Shown: positions 48,000 through 60,307, counted from the stretch's first letter. The stretch: 64,000 bases of DNA from Erythrophleum ivorense (GCA_026724425.1 JAIUCV010000009.1:16131294-16195293), one strand, 5' to 3'. Program-made: numbers and translations. Notes: generated by a model from the letters alone, not told the origin.

Positions 48000-50900
48000 T
48001 GGTTCTTAAAAGGATCTAAAACGAGCTCAAACAAAGGAACAAAAGTAGAGGGACATAATTGATATTCAAAAATTGTTATAAAATTTTCCTCCACCTTTTT
48101 ATATAGTCAAGCCAGCTTCTCCACCCTTCCAACTAACACTTTAGCTTTACATCAGACCAAAAATGGCGTCCAGGAGAAATAAAGGAGAGAGAAAGGAACT
48201 AAGGCAAAAAGGTATGAAAATATATAGAATTTTGCTATAAGCTAGTTATGAAACTCTATCCTCTCTTTACTCCCTTTCTCTTGATGGTTTTAAATTCTTG
48301 AAATGAGGAGTTTGATGGCAAACCTCTTGAGGAAAAATGAAAGTTTGAAGCAATTAATTGTGGCTCAAGAATCACCATTGAACAACCTTTCAAACAAAAT
48401 ATGCCATAAGTTAGAAACTTGATGTTCCTTGAACTTTCATCCTCCTTATGTTTCGACCTAGAGAGAGAGACAATGAGAGAACTTGAATTCAATAAAAATT
48501 TGATAGAAGCAAGAGTTTAAAAGGGAGAAGAGTAAGATTATGCAAAGAAAACACCATAGAAAGCCATAAAGAACATGTTATATTACCTAAGATTTCCAGT
48601 TGAGTTATGGAAGATGTAAAACCATAGGAAGGTAAGTTGAATTCTCTAAGGCCATATTTGAATTAGGAAAGAGCTAAGGATATCTTATATGCCTCAAATT
48701 ACCCAAGAAAATGGCAAAAGCTCAATGGATGCCAAAGGAGTGTTTATCTCAACCTAAAGCTAGATGAAGTACCTAGGAAGTGCTTTCACAAATTCTAAGG
48801 TATTAAGTGGTTTAAATATGAGTAATGAACACTAACAGAACTATTGGAATGAATTAAGGAGCCCTATTTTGAAAAGTGAAATTGTATGTTTCATAAAAGA
48901 CCTAATGAAGTAACTTAGTGTTAGCCATGTTTTGGCTTGCATGTGATAGCCCTAATGAGTTCCATTAGAGTCTTATGACTTATATCAAGAGAGATCTTGA
49001 GGCCTAGAGATTGAATTATGAGAGTTCCCTCTTAAGGCACTTAAAGTAGCTTAAAATTTAAATGTTAAATATCTACAAGCTTATGTAGCAAGGATATGAA
49101 TTAGAATGGGTTCTAATGGGGTTGCCTTGCATTTGAATGAATGTGTTTAGGCCAAGCTAAAGCAACTCCATAATTTTGTATATGTGAACCTGAGAAGCAT
49201 CTAAAGAAAAAGCAAGAACAAGTGGGTTAGTGGCACCTTGAACCTCTACATGTCTTAAGGTAGCTTTCTTTCCACTTCTTGCATGCAATTGAGTGCTTGA
49301 ATGAGTTGATAAGCTTTTATGTGTAGTTTTTTGCTGCTTTCATGAAAAATGATCCGTTATGTTTTCATATAAACTTTATGAGCACCTTATATTTATGAAA
49401 AGTTTATGTAATGGCTCCTAACTCCCCAAGGCATAGAATTGAGTGCAGTAGCTCTTTCTTTGCCTCAGGTTGAGATTGGTAGAGCCCAACTAGTTTTATG
49501 ATGTTGCCATGGCTAGAAATGAATGAGTTTTCATATTATATGATGCATATGTTTTACATGATGCATGCATATAGCATTCTTGCATCACATACATTGCATT
49601 CACTCATGGCATTCTTGTGTGCATTGAATTGGATGAGTTTATACTACTGAGATTCTCCCTGAATCTCACCCCTATGCTCCCACTAAGCATTTTAGGGTTA
49701 CCAAACCAAGCAAGGAAGATGAGAAAATTAGATATTGGGAATTATGTGTTAGAAGCACTATATGTGCTAAAATGTAATTTATGTATCAAGAATGGCATGG
49801 ATAATGTATTTGATGTGTAATGGATAACTTTGATGCCACATAATGTATAATATCATGTTTTTGGATGAGAACTTATGCATAAGTAGGAGAATGTGAGTAT
49901 ATAGTTCCTTGTGGTAAAACATGTCCAATAATATGTAATTTTTTCTATGTTTGCATATAGTATGTATGTACATACTTAGGTGTCAAGGGGTTAAATTTTC
50001 ATCCAAGTCTTTTGCCATGATATGAAATAGTTAGAAACACTATTTAGGATGATTAAAACTTGCTCCAAGTGAAAGAATCCCATTTGGAAACCAAATGACC
50101 CAAAAGGATACCAAGATTAAGCATAAAAAGGCCCTAAACAACTTCTATACCCAAAGTGGCCCAAATGACCTAGTTGGAGTTTAAGATATGGCATGCATAT
50201 AGACCCTTAAGAGAGCTTTCTAAAAAGCTAGAAACCATAATTTTTTTACATCCATAGAATATTTCACGAATTTCCAAAGTTCTAGAATTTATATAAAATA
50301 GTCCCTAGTACTGTTCATCTGGTAGTTTTGGTTTTTAGTGGATTTGAAGGGCCAAATGAACTCCAATACTCATAAAATTTTACATAAATATATTTGGCAT
50401 TACAAGCTTTCTAAGACCACTGAGTTTGCATAAAAAGGTGTTGTATAGAGGAAATTATGAATTTCTGAAGTTAATGGCCTAATTATGTCTGAGTATTGTA
50501 GCAGCCATTGATATATAAGATTTTCTACGGGCCAAATGAGCTCAAATGCTCCTAAAATTTTACAACATATAGATCTTATCTTATGCTTTGCATAGCCACT
50601 GAGATCACTAAAAATGGAGTTGTGTAGCTCAAGATATGGAATTTTAAAATTTAGGTCTATCATATGCCCTCCTTTCTAAACTAAGTTATTGTTCTATTGC
50701 ATTTCATAGGGCAAACAAATTCAATTTCATCTAAAATTTTTATAGCATGCATCATAAGCTTTCTATAAATGCCAAGTTTGCATGATTTCGATTTATATAA
50801 CTTAAGTTATGAATTATCAAAGTTAGTGTAGATTTTTTGCCACTATGTCCATTTTGAGTTTTTGATCCTTCTATGGGGTTCCATGAGCTAAACATGTTAA

Positions 50901-51289
50901 AATGAGTATGAATAGACTTGTCTATTATGAAAATAAATTAAGGAAAAGAAAGAATTAAGTTTGGATCTCTATAGCTCAAAATGACATGAAAGAGGCCCGA
51001 ATTAGGTTTTGAACACTTTGAAAACTTATGAATGGATGCGATTTCTAATTGAAACTCAATGATTGATATGCTTAAGTTGGTTGGGTAAGATTGTTGAGGA
51101 TGAGTTAGCATCAAGCCTTGTCAATATAAGAGCTAAGATGATATCTTATTAATAAGGTTGAGGATCTTGTCGATAAGATCTTCTATTCAGCAATATGAAA
51201 TTCGAGACCTTGTAACAAGGTTTTTTGACAGTAAGTATAAGATTTTCTGATATAGTAAGTTATAGCATATAGTATGTGATGGTGTGACA
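48000..51289 (+). mobile_element. Large LTR P, 3' segment
   Basis: It continues P after the Ty3/gypsy insertion and ends GATGGTGTGACA at 51289, followed by TTTCA. With 26378-26789 it makes an LTR of about 3.7 kb. A TATA-like TTTTTATATAG lies near 48098-48110. The conserved motif is at 49649-49667 (GAGATTC TCCCT GAATCTC, then ACCCC). No conserved coding frame. Confidence 0.8.
49649..49667 (+). repeat. Conserved LTR hairpin motif (representative copy)
   Basis: GAGATTC TCCCT GAATCTC is a perfect 7-bp stem followed by ACCCC. Equivalent sites in the other large LTRs are 1874-1887 (-), 6981-6996 (-), 11165-11181 (+, decayed), 14260-14272 (-), 18371-18383 (+), 38504-38516 (+), 41501-41513 (-) and 53631-53648 (+, decayed). 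Its persistence in LTRs that otherwise align poorly suggests a role in RNA processing or 3'-end formation; that role is inference. Confidence 0.7.
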
Positions 51290-51571
51290 TTTCACATAAT
51301 TAATAAGTTGTTTGTAACTTGCCATCTTTGCTTAATTTTTATGTATGAAATGTGAGTCTTAATTTCCTGTGTCTTATTAATCTTAATAATCTGATTTAAT
51401 TAGGAAGAAATTAGGATACTTTTGCTATTTGGTTTCATATGTGTAATGTGAAGCTTATTGCTATGCTTGCATGTCATTTTAATAGACTAATGTGTATCTT
51501 CATATCTCTTGCCATGCCTTTATGCATTATAAAGGCATTCCCATTTGTGTTATCTTTCCTTACCTGGATCA
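51290..51571. other. Spacer between two large LTRs
   Basis: These 282 bp of AT-rich DNA contain no recognised feature. They are flanking target sequence between LTR P and LTR Q. Confidence 0.5.
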
Positions 51572-54500
51572 TATAATATCCAATCTTTCTAAAACTGAAC
51601 TGAAATTGATGAGGTACTTAAGAAAGACCCTAGAATAAAAAGAAATAAGGTTAAGTAAGAATTGGATAGTAAATTAGGCATCTAAAAATGAGAATACAAA
51701 ACTTAAGATAGCCTTAACCTAAAGCTAAAATAGTTAAATAAATTTAACTAAAAAGATAGTGACAAAATCATAATTTCTAGTAACTTTTTAGAAACTCAAA
51801 AGAGGAAATTTTAAATAATAAAATTGGATTTTTCAAGGTTCTTAGAAGCTAAACCATAAACCATTCCCTTTCGGTGTACATTTTAGGCCGTCGATTGACC
51901 CAAACTTTAATAGCACGATTCGCTATGATTCTGAACCCCATAAAATTAAAAGTAAATGTTTTTAATAAACTAGAAAACTTAAATTATCATATGCAAAAGA
52001 CAATTTTAAAAAGGAGATAAAGCAAGCATAAATGAAGGAAGTGAAGCAAAAGGGCATAAAGGAATTTACAAAAATGTTTAAAACACCTCTTTTCCTTCTT
52101 CTATCAAGCTGGCCACTTCTTTAATTCCCCAAAACTAACCTTGAAGCTTCTGGACTAGCACCCTGTCTTGCCCATGAAGGAGGTGAAAGAAGGTGGAAGA
52201 AAGGCTTAAATAGTTAAGGATTTTAGCTATTTTTCATGACACTTCTCTTACTAAACTTGATCTCCTCTCCATGCCTTCCTTTTTGGTAGTTTTAGTTTCC
52301 TAAAAAGAGAGTTTTCATGGGTGAACTTTTGGAAGAAGGAGAAGATTTGAGAAAACCAAGCATAATACCAATTTCCTCTCATGAAGAGCTTTAAGATGAT
52401 GTATGATGTATGATAGTGGCTCCTCTTGGCTTCTCCTCCTCCTTTATGGTTCAGCCACTTCAAGCTCTCTAAGAAGGAAGTTTTTTTAAATGGAAACAAG
52501 GCTGAACTAGGGGTTTTGAGGCATCAAAAGTGAGATTATACAATTAGAATGCAAAGAGAAGCTTTAGGATTCGAGATAAGGCAATTAGGATTTCAATTGC
52601 ACCTAAGGAGATATGGAACCCTAGGAGCCTAATTTAAGCAGTATGAAAGTATAATTAGACTAAAGAGAGACTAAGGAATATGAATATGTATCAAACTCCT
52701 AACAAGAAGTAACAAAACTCCCTATGGCTCCTCTTTAAGTGGTGTCAGCCAAGACTTGAATGGAGTACCTAGGGAGTGATTTTTTGAGTTCTAATGAATT
52801 TAAAGACTTAGATATGATGAATAAATAATTATGAAACCATTGGATTAAATTTAGGAGCCCTAGAATGAAAGTCAAATTTTTAGGGCCTAAAATGAGTTAA
52901 TGAAGCAAGTTGATCCTAAACCCCTTTAATCAAGTATGTAATGATCCAAATGAGCTTCTTGGAAAATGTGAGACTTGTAACCAACAAGAGTTTGAGGTTT
53001 GAAAAGCTAAAACCAATAGTAGCTTCATAATGGACCTAAACTAGTCTTATTTGCCACCTTCGACTTTTATGAGATTCAATGGAGATGATGAAGCCTAGAA
53101 TGATTTCAATTAGGTTAATTTACCTTGTAATTGCTATGTGTAGGTTCATCTAGCTCAAACACACTTAAGTGTAGTTGCCAAGTGAGAGAAAGCCAAAAGA
53201 AAAAGCTAGATCAAGAGGGTTAGTGGCATCTGAGCTTCCACGAGTCCTAAGGTAGCTTCATCTCCCTTTCTTGCATGCATTTGAACACTTGATTGAGTTT
53301 GAATGCTTGTATGTGTTGTTTCTTGATGCTTTCATGAGTTTTGTTTCATTATGTTTTCCAAATGAATTATATATGTATGGAAAGGCAATAAGATAGCTCG
53401 TAGTTCTCTAAGGCATGGAATTGAACATAGTAGCTCTTTCTTGGCCCCTGGTTGAGATTAGTTGAGCCTAACAAATTTATGATGATACCATGACTTGAGA
53501 ATACATGAGTTTTTATGTTATATGATGCATTTCACTTACATGATGCAGAGACATAACATTCTTACACCATATGCATTGCATTTACTTATGGAATTCATGT
53601 GTGCATTAAATTAGTTGAGATTGACTATTAAGATTCCCTAAAAATCTCACCCCCATGCCCCCACTAATCATTTCAGAGTCACCAAGTCAAGGCAAAGACA
53701 TTGAGAAGACTTAGATGTTAGAAAAGTTATATTAGAAGTGCTACATGAGTAAAATTTTAGCGTATGTAGTAGTGTGACCTTTCTTTGTATGCTTGATTAT
53801 GTATAATGTCAAACTATGTATATTTTCGATGTATAACAATGAGACCATGTGTAAAAGTATGAGCATGTGAATGTATGATAATTCAAGCTTATATTTGTGC
53901 ATTAATGTTTCAAATGGCACATCTAGTGTTAAGGAACATATTGTATTCTTGGATGTCAAGGGGTCATATTTTGATCCAAGCCTTTTGGCATGCAATGGAA
54001 TGATTGAAAATGTCATTTATGATGATTAAAATTTGCTCTAAATGGAAGAATTCCAATTGGATATCAAATAATCCAAATTGATCCCAGGTTTGGTCTTAAA
54101 ATAAGCTTAAACAACTCCAATGTCAAAAGTGATCTAAATGACCTAGTTTGAGTCTAAGATTTGGCATGAATTTAGATCCTTAGTAGAGCTTTCTAACAAG
54201 TTAAAAACCATAATTTTTGGAGTTGTACAAAATATTTCATAAATTTCTAAAATTTTGCAAAATTTTTAATTAGGCCATAGTACTGTTCATATAACAGTTC
54301 TGATATTTTGTATATTTGAGAGGTCAAACCAACTCCAATATTTATAAAATTTTACAATTATATAGTTGACATTGCAAGCTTTGCATGCCCACCGAATTTG
54401 CATAAATCAAAGTTGTGTAGCAAAAATTATGCATTTTTGAAGTTGGGGTCTATTATATGAGCCTATTACTATTCATATTCCGAGTTAGTTACTGTTTAGA

Positions 54501-54815
54501 CTTTCATGGGTCAAATGAACTTAGATTGGCTTGAAAATTTTACAACATGTAGTTTACATCCTAAACTTTCCGTAGACATCAAATTTGCATGAATCAAAGT
54601 TTTATAACCCGAGTTATGAATTTTCAAAATTAGTACAAAATTATAGAGACTTTGTCATTTCGGATTTATGACTCTTCTAGGGTGTCCCATAGAGCTAATC
54701 ATGATAAAATAGATCTAAACAAAGTTGTTTATGACAAAAATGAATATAGGAAAAGAAAGAATCAAATTTGGACTCCTACAACCTCATATGACCTATAAAT
54801 GGACCAATTTTTTTA
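51572..54815 (+). mobile_element. Large LTR Q, related to P, 3' end missing or decayed
   Basis: Its start, TATAATATCCAATC, parallels the start of P (TGTAATATTTAATT) with the initial TG mutated. It runs collinearly with P, including the hairpin-motif region (53631-53648) and the AGGAAAAGAAAGAAT stretch (54745, matching 50940 in P). Similarity fades near 54815, about 280 bp before the expected terminus. No coding capacity; target duplications cannot be checked. Confidence 0.72.
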
Positions 54816-55196
54816 TTAAAAATATAGTGAATATTATGTAATTATGGAAAAATGCCCATAACTAATATGTGTATGAGCTAAATAGCTAGGTCTGTCAAAT
54901 CACATATTCTAAGGATAACTTAATTCTACTTTTAGAGCCGGTTCAAACTTTAAAAAATCAACCCCTTGCAGTACTCAAGTCTTAAGCCATTTTTAGAAAT
55001 TCAACCTTTCATTTTTTTGTTTAATTTTTTTACGAAGTTGCAATTATGCTCATAATAATGGGCAAAACTTCACGCTATACTTCTATAATATTTTAGTCTA
55101 TTGCATTATAAGTTGTACTATGAAAGACAGTTCATTGTTTGTTTCTTAAAATTGAAGGGTTGGATTACAGTTGTGGTTTTCTTTTTCTCCTTCGCA
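54816..55196. other. Intergenic, nothing recognised
   Basis: AT-rich sequence between LTR Q and the PPR pseudogene. A reading frame from 55101 runs into the pseudogene, but its first 32 codons look like non-coding leader. Confidence 0.4.
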
Positions 55197-56032
55197 ATGC
55201 TTTTCTCTTCTCAATTCCGCTCTGCAATTTCAAACCCATTCCTCACAAAGCCATTGTCTCTAGTTCCTGCAGAAACCTCAAAATCAACCATAAAATTGAA
55301 AGAAACCCAGAATTCGGATTCTTCCACAACTCCTGAAGAGCTAGTGCTTTTGAAATCTCCCTGCCTCTCAGATGCCAAGAAAGTTTTTGACTCAATCGTC
55401 AAGAGTTCAAAAACCTTTATTGACCCTCGTCTCCATAACTCTCTCCTTCAATCATATGCCTCAATCTCTAATGTCAATGATTCTGTTGCTTTTCTCCATC
55501 ACATGACGAAAACCAATCCTTCTCGTTCGCTTGATAGATCAGCCTACCAGAACTTGCTCTCCCAATCCAGTAAAACATCCAAAATTGAGCCTTGAATTTA
55601 ATGGTCAGTAAAGACATAAACCCTAACAAGGTTGTAACTAATATAGCTGCCCGTTCACTCCGTTCAGTAGGTCGCTTAGAGCATGCAATCGAATTGATCA
55701 AAGAATTATCCTTGAAACACTCGGACCTTGACACTTTCAACTTTATTGTTAAATATTTGCGTAAATCCAGTACATTTATTATTTTATTGATGAAATGTGG
55801 AGCTATTTTAATATAAAGACTGATCTTGTTACTCATACAATTTTGGATGATAATGTTTGTTAACACCAAAAACTTACGAGAGGCTCTGCAATTGGTGAGA
55901 GTGCTTCGTGTGAAGTGGTTTAGGCCAGACCAGACTGTTTCATTCTCAATAATTCATGATATTAATAGAATGTTGGATTTTTTGCAAAGTCTGAAAGGCT
56001 TACTTTTCCAAAGGGATACTTCCTCCTTTTAA
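55197..56032 (+). pseudogene. Pentatricopeptide repeat (PPR) protein pseudogene, 5' part
   Basis: PPR proteins bind organellar RNA and guide its processing. From ATG 55197 the frame encodes MLFSSQFRSAISNPFLTKPL, a serine-rich N-terminus like an organelle-targeting peptide. It continues through AKKVFDSIVKSSKTFIDPRL to a stop after 55590. The match resumes in another frame at 55592 (INPNKVVTNIAARSLRSVGR, LEHAIELIKELSLKH, DTFNFIVKYL), which is PPR helix-turn-helix material. After another frame break it resumes again near 55850 (NTKNLREALQLVRVLR, FRPD). Similarity stops near 55960, well before the usual length of such proteins. It has no introns, at least two frameshifts and a truncated 3' end. 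The shift-prone segments are in repeat-coding sequence, so a sequencing error is unlikely to explain all of them. Confidence 0.82.
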
Positions 56033-56852
56033 GAATTGTTAGTGATATCACATCTAGGCAATATTATTTTCACTTTGGTATGTATATGTTGACTCTGTAA
56101 TATTCCTAACTTTGCTGTTGTTATTTGATTAAAAATGTAAAATTGTTTTTCAAAAAAAGGCAGATAAAATCTCATATTAGCTTTATTTAACCATGCTAAG
56201 CCATCAACATACTATCCTACTTATAGCTGATTCTTAGTTCGAGTTGAAAACGATAGTGTGAAAGTTGTTGTGTTGATAAAAGTCGTGAGCAAAGAAAATC
56301 ATGTAAGGACTAGAGACTAGAAAGACTAATATAAGTGCAATCAGTGGATTGAAAAAATATTTTTTATTCTTGAATAGACGAACCCATGAATACTATGTTC
56401 TTTTCTCTATACTTGAAAAAAAATAATCTTTTATTGATTGAAAAAAATTAAATTTGTCTTGAAATCCACAAAATAATATGAGATTTTATAAACTAAAAAG
56501 GAGCATCATACATATCTTAGAAGGAGAGGAAATATTTCCTGACGTCACTGTGTTGTTGTTCTCCTTTCTTTAACTTAGTACTACTAACAGGTTTGATGTA
56601 CAGATAGACATACCAAGTTTCCCCCCAAAATTTATTATATCAACACTGATTAAAATATCATACACGTACTACAACAATCTAGCCAAATAGATGAACAACA
56701 TATCATCAAATTACTTTTATAATAAATAAATAAACAAATTACTAATCCAACGGTATTTCAGTTTTGCAACAATAGATCAACTTGTTCATTAAGTATCACA
56801 AAAATGCACAAAATTAATCATCCATTCCTGGATAATTATTCCCACCAAGAAA
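56033..56852. other. Intergenic, nothing recognised
   Basis: AT-rich DNA between the convergent PPR pseudogene and NAC gene. It should hold the NAC 3' untranslated region and poly(A) signals on the minus strand, but no single site stands out. Confidence 0.4.
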
Positions 56853-57741
56853 TTAAATTGAGGGTGGACTTGAGAAATCTACGAAAGGAAAATTGTAGTC
56901 TATATCAAGAAATGGATCACAATTATAGAGGTCATCAAAACTTTGAGGATTTGGAATTTGATGATAAAAGTCTTGTTGATGACTCCCATTAAATTGTTGA
57001 AACCCTAGTTGTGATGACGACACTTCGACTCCCTCCTAATTGTCATACACTATTTGTTTATGGGATTCTTGGCTATCATAGCTTCCTACAAACCTAGCAA
57101 CTTTTGCAGGAAGTTGATGATGGCTCTCAATATTAGTGTAAGCTTGGTTTGTTACATGAAATTCTTGCTGATGATGATGACTCTCATTCAATTGCTGAAG
57201 TTGTGATGAAAATGACAATGGTTCGACTCCCACCTGAATATTGTTATTTATTAAATGATGATGCAGATCATGGAATTTTGAAGTACACCCATATGGAAGC
57301 TCTTGGGTCTCTTGGCCACACGAAACAAATCCTTCAACAACGTTATCATTTAATTGCGTGACATTATTCTGATCCAACTGCCGTGGCTGCACCATATGTT
57401 CTTGCTGATGACTCTCAACCAGATTGTTATATGCTACAGGCTGATGCACATTATCAGAATTTGAAATACGCCCATACGGAGGAAGGTATTGAAGCCCTTG
57501 GCTTAAGGGAACAAACCCTTCAACAAAGTAGTTATTTACATTCAGGGCATAATTATGATCCAACGGCTGTGACCACGCCATTTCTTCATTACGATTTTTT
57601 TTCGATTTCATTATTATTATGTTGATCCATTGGCATGTATGCTACTTCATCACAGCTTTTTTCGTTTTCCTCACGAGATCTCTTTCGAAAGGAAATTGGA
57701 CCTTTCTTCTTATGTATTTTACATAGAACAATGTCATCAAG
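56853..57741 (-). CDS. NAC gene exon 3 (frameshift at 57595-57602, stop at 57036)
   Basis: The acceptor is TTTTTTGCAG before 57741. It encodes subdomain E and the variable activation region, with two imperfect copies of a unit of about 55 residues (first copy VNNYFVEGFVPLSQGLQYLP, second NDNVVEGFVSCGQETQELP). A shorter SHQQ/ESHHHQQ-type motif also recurs, including once beyond the TAG stop. Confidence 0.8.
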
Positions 57742-60211
57742 CTGCAAAAAAAGAAAAGGATTTACAAATGTTAGTAAACTTGTTAACACACAAAAATGCT
57801 AAATATAACACACTAGGCATAGATATGAGCTTAGGCAGAAGTCAACATTAATTCCAACTTTTAAGTGTTCGCCACCTAGCATGAGTCTAGTTTAGTTGAA
57901 GAATGCGAGTGTTTAATATGAAATTTCAAGTTATACTCTTCCTTGAAGAAAGTGCTAAATTTATTATCTGCAAAAAATTTCATACCTTCATGTCTTGTGA
58001 ACTAGCCCTTTTATGTAATGGATGGTTCTCTACCATGAATTCACACATGATCCAATTTGTCTTCTCAACGACATTGGGAGGTCTTCTTTTGTAGTATACC
58101 AATGATCTTTTATTTCCAATCTGAGCACCTTTGTGCATGATAGGTTTTGCAGAATCTATGGCCCTCCAAAATCCTTCCCCTGCAGATCGATTTGGTCTCC
58201 CTCCATTTTTATATCTTCTGTCTCTTGAACTGAAGAAATACCATTTACCTTCACCTTGAGTATTGTAAGTTTCTACCACATCAAAAGATACTAAATTTAT
58301 ATGCTTTTCATGTGAAAAATAGATACTGCTATAATATATTGGAGATTGAAAAAGTTCAGCATTAAGATATGATTAAAAAAATCATGTGATTGATCATATA
58401 TAAATAATAATAGGAGAATTAAAGTTAAAAACCAAAATTAAAATATTTACTCTGAAAAACCTATTATTATTATTTAAGAATAAATTACTATTAACTTTAA
58501 GTAAAACTTCTTAAACCTAATGATAATAAATCTTTCAAAGTAAAAATCCTAATGATAATAACTCCTTCAAAATAAATGTTTTTTAATTTTGGATCCTTAA
58601 CTCAAATTCTTCCATTAATAAATCCATAACCTAAATATTTGAAAAGAAAAAAAAATAGGTGAAATACACTATTAAAATATCTAACAAGACCTATATCAAG
58701 AATTGATCCTAACTTCACAAAAGAAAAAGAAAAAGAACGGTTTTAGGTAAACAAGAAAAACTCAACCAAACCTATCTTCATTTGATTTAAATGTTCAAAC
58801 ACTATGACATGTCCAAGAATTATGCCTATTTCTGATTATAATGGAAAGTGGAAGAAATATAGAAGTCTAAAATCAAGATCTCCCTTTCATCTGCGTCGAA
58901 TGTGCTAATATTTTTCATACAAGGTGATAGAACTTTTAATAAAATTTAAATATAACTAAGCCTTTGGGACTTTGCTCTATCAAACCTTTTACCCATTCTA
59001 TATTTTCTTCACCCTTGAGATAAATACTTTACAGTTTTACAGTTACCTAATTTCTAAAAATTTCTCTACACTTTTTAGAACAAAAAGAATCCTTCATATT
59101 TGTTAGTACTACTATACATGACTTTGAAATTTTTCAATCATTGATTATATAGCTATATATCAATATAAGAAAAGTTAAAATGCGCATAGAAGAATTGAAA
59201 ATCTAAATAACTTTTCATTATTTTTTTAATTATTTTAAAATATAAAAATTACTATGATTTAATTTTATATGAAAAAATTATATAAAATTAAATTTTAAAA
59301 AAATTGACACGCACAAGCCACTAGTATCTTTTGGTTCTCTGTCACACATTATTTATTGGTAGTTTGGAATGTTTTGAAACCACCTCTCATTTCTCTTTTT
59401 TTCTTAAAAAGTACCTCTTATTTAAAAATTATTAAAATAAAATAACGTAGTTAGTAAGCATTTACTTAGAGTTAATGAATAATATTTTAGATATTAAAAA
59501 TATCTATTATTTTTATTTTATAATATAATAAGATTATAGCTATAGATAATTACTTGATATTTTAAAAATAATTTATTACACTAAAACAGTTTAAGAAATA
59601 TAGTTATACGAGAAATATTTTTAAACACTTTTTATTACTAATTTTTTAATTGAAGACAGAGGTATACTAAAACATAAAAAGTTGTATTGACACGTACAGA
59701 CATAGTCTAAGGTTTATTAAAAACAAGATACTCAACTAAAATCTCATCTTTATATGGATTAAAAATATAGAATATTAAATCATTTTCAAGAATTGATCTA
59801 AGAGAAAAGAAACCAATAAAAGAACCTATTCGTAATCTTAATATCATAAAAGATATATATTGCAAACTGATCCTATGTCCATGAAAATAAAAGATAGAAA
59901 CACCATTGCTACAATTACAAAAAGAAAAAAGAAATTGTCAGACTATAAAGACTGTACGTCAAAACCAAATTTCAAGAATTCATATACTCTGATTCACAAA
60001 TATTTTAAAAAAAAAAAAAGAAAACTAAGATATAGAATAAAAAGAAAATACCACAAAAAGTCATAGGATCGGATTCGTATATATTAACTTCATTGATTAG
60101 GTTGAAAGGCAAAGGTTTCTTGGCAATTTTTGGGGCCAAGTAATGAATAATGAGCTCATCGTCATGTGGAGCAAATCTAAAGCCCGTTGGAAAATAAGAG
60201 AAGTTTGCCAT
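56853..60211 (-). CDS. NAC-domain transcription factor, three exons, last exon damaged
   Basis: NAC proteins are plant nuclear transcription factors that bind DNA as dimers through an N-terminal domain. Exon 1 is 60211-60052 (ATG at MANFSYFPTGF; subdomain A is FPTGFRFAPHDDELIIHYLA). Exon 2 is 58272-57986 (GEGKWYFFSSRDRRYKNGGR and the D-subdomain NWIMCEFMVE). Exon 3 starts at 57741 (LDDIVLCKIHKKKG, the E-subdomain). Splice sites are GT-AG with matching phases. The usual WKATG core reads FWRAID, so the DNA-contact region is divergent. In exon 3 a run of eight A/T bases at 57595-57602 puts the frame off by one. Beyond it a Q/N/H-rich C-terminus reads on to an in-frame TAG (57036-57038), after which the same frame stays coding-like to TAA at 56853-56855. 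That predicts about 383 residues to TAG or about 443 to TAA if the frameshift is an error. It may be a recent pseudogene. Confidence 0.85.
57986..58272 (-). CDS. NAC gene exon 2
   Basis: These 287 bp are bounded by an acceptor after GTAG (minus strand) and a donor AAG|GTATGA. Together with exon 1 they give exactly 149 codons, so the splice phases agree. It encodes NAC subdomains C and D. Confidence 0.88.
60052..60211 (-). CDS. NAC gene exon 1
   Basis: These 160 bp encode residues 1-53 plus one base. The donor is G|GTATTT on the minus strand. An upstream in-frame ATG at 60277 is less likely to be the start, because the TATA box at about 60299-60307 would leave almost no leader. Confidence 0.85.
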
Positions 60212-60298
60212 TGAAGAAAACAAAGTAAAAAGTTTTTGAAAAATGCAACGCAGGGAGCAAAAGAAACCTTGATACATATTGTTTAATTATGTTGGCCT

Positions 60299-60307
60299 TA
60301 TATATAA
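60299..60307 (-). promoter_or_regulatory. Putative TATA box of the NAC gene
   Basis: The minus strand reads TATATATAA about 90 bp upstream of the chosen start codon, a normal plant spacing. Confidence 0.5.

Noticed and set aside
55101..55196. Upstream extension of the PPR frame (32 extra codons from 55101)
   Set aside because: The extension has no resemblance to a targeting peptide and the ATG at 55197 begins a typical one.
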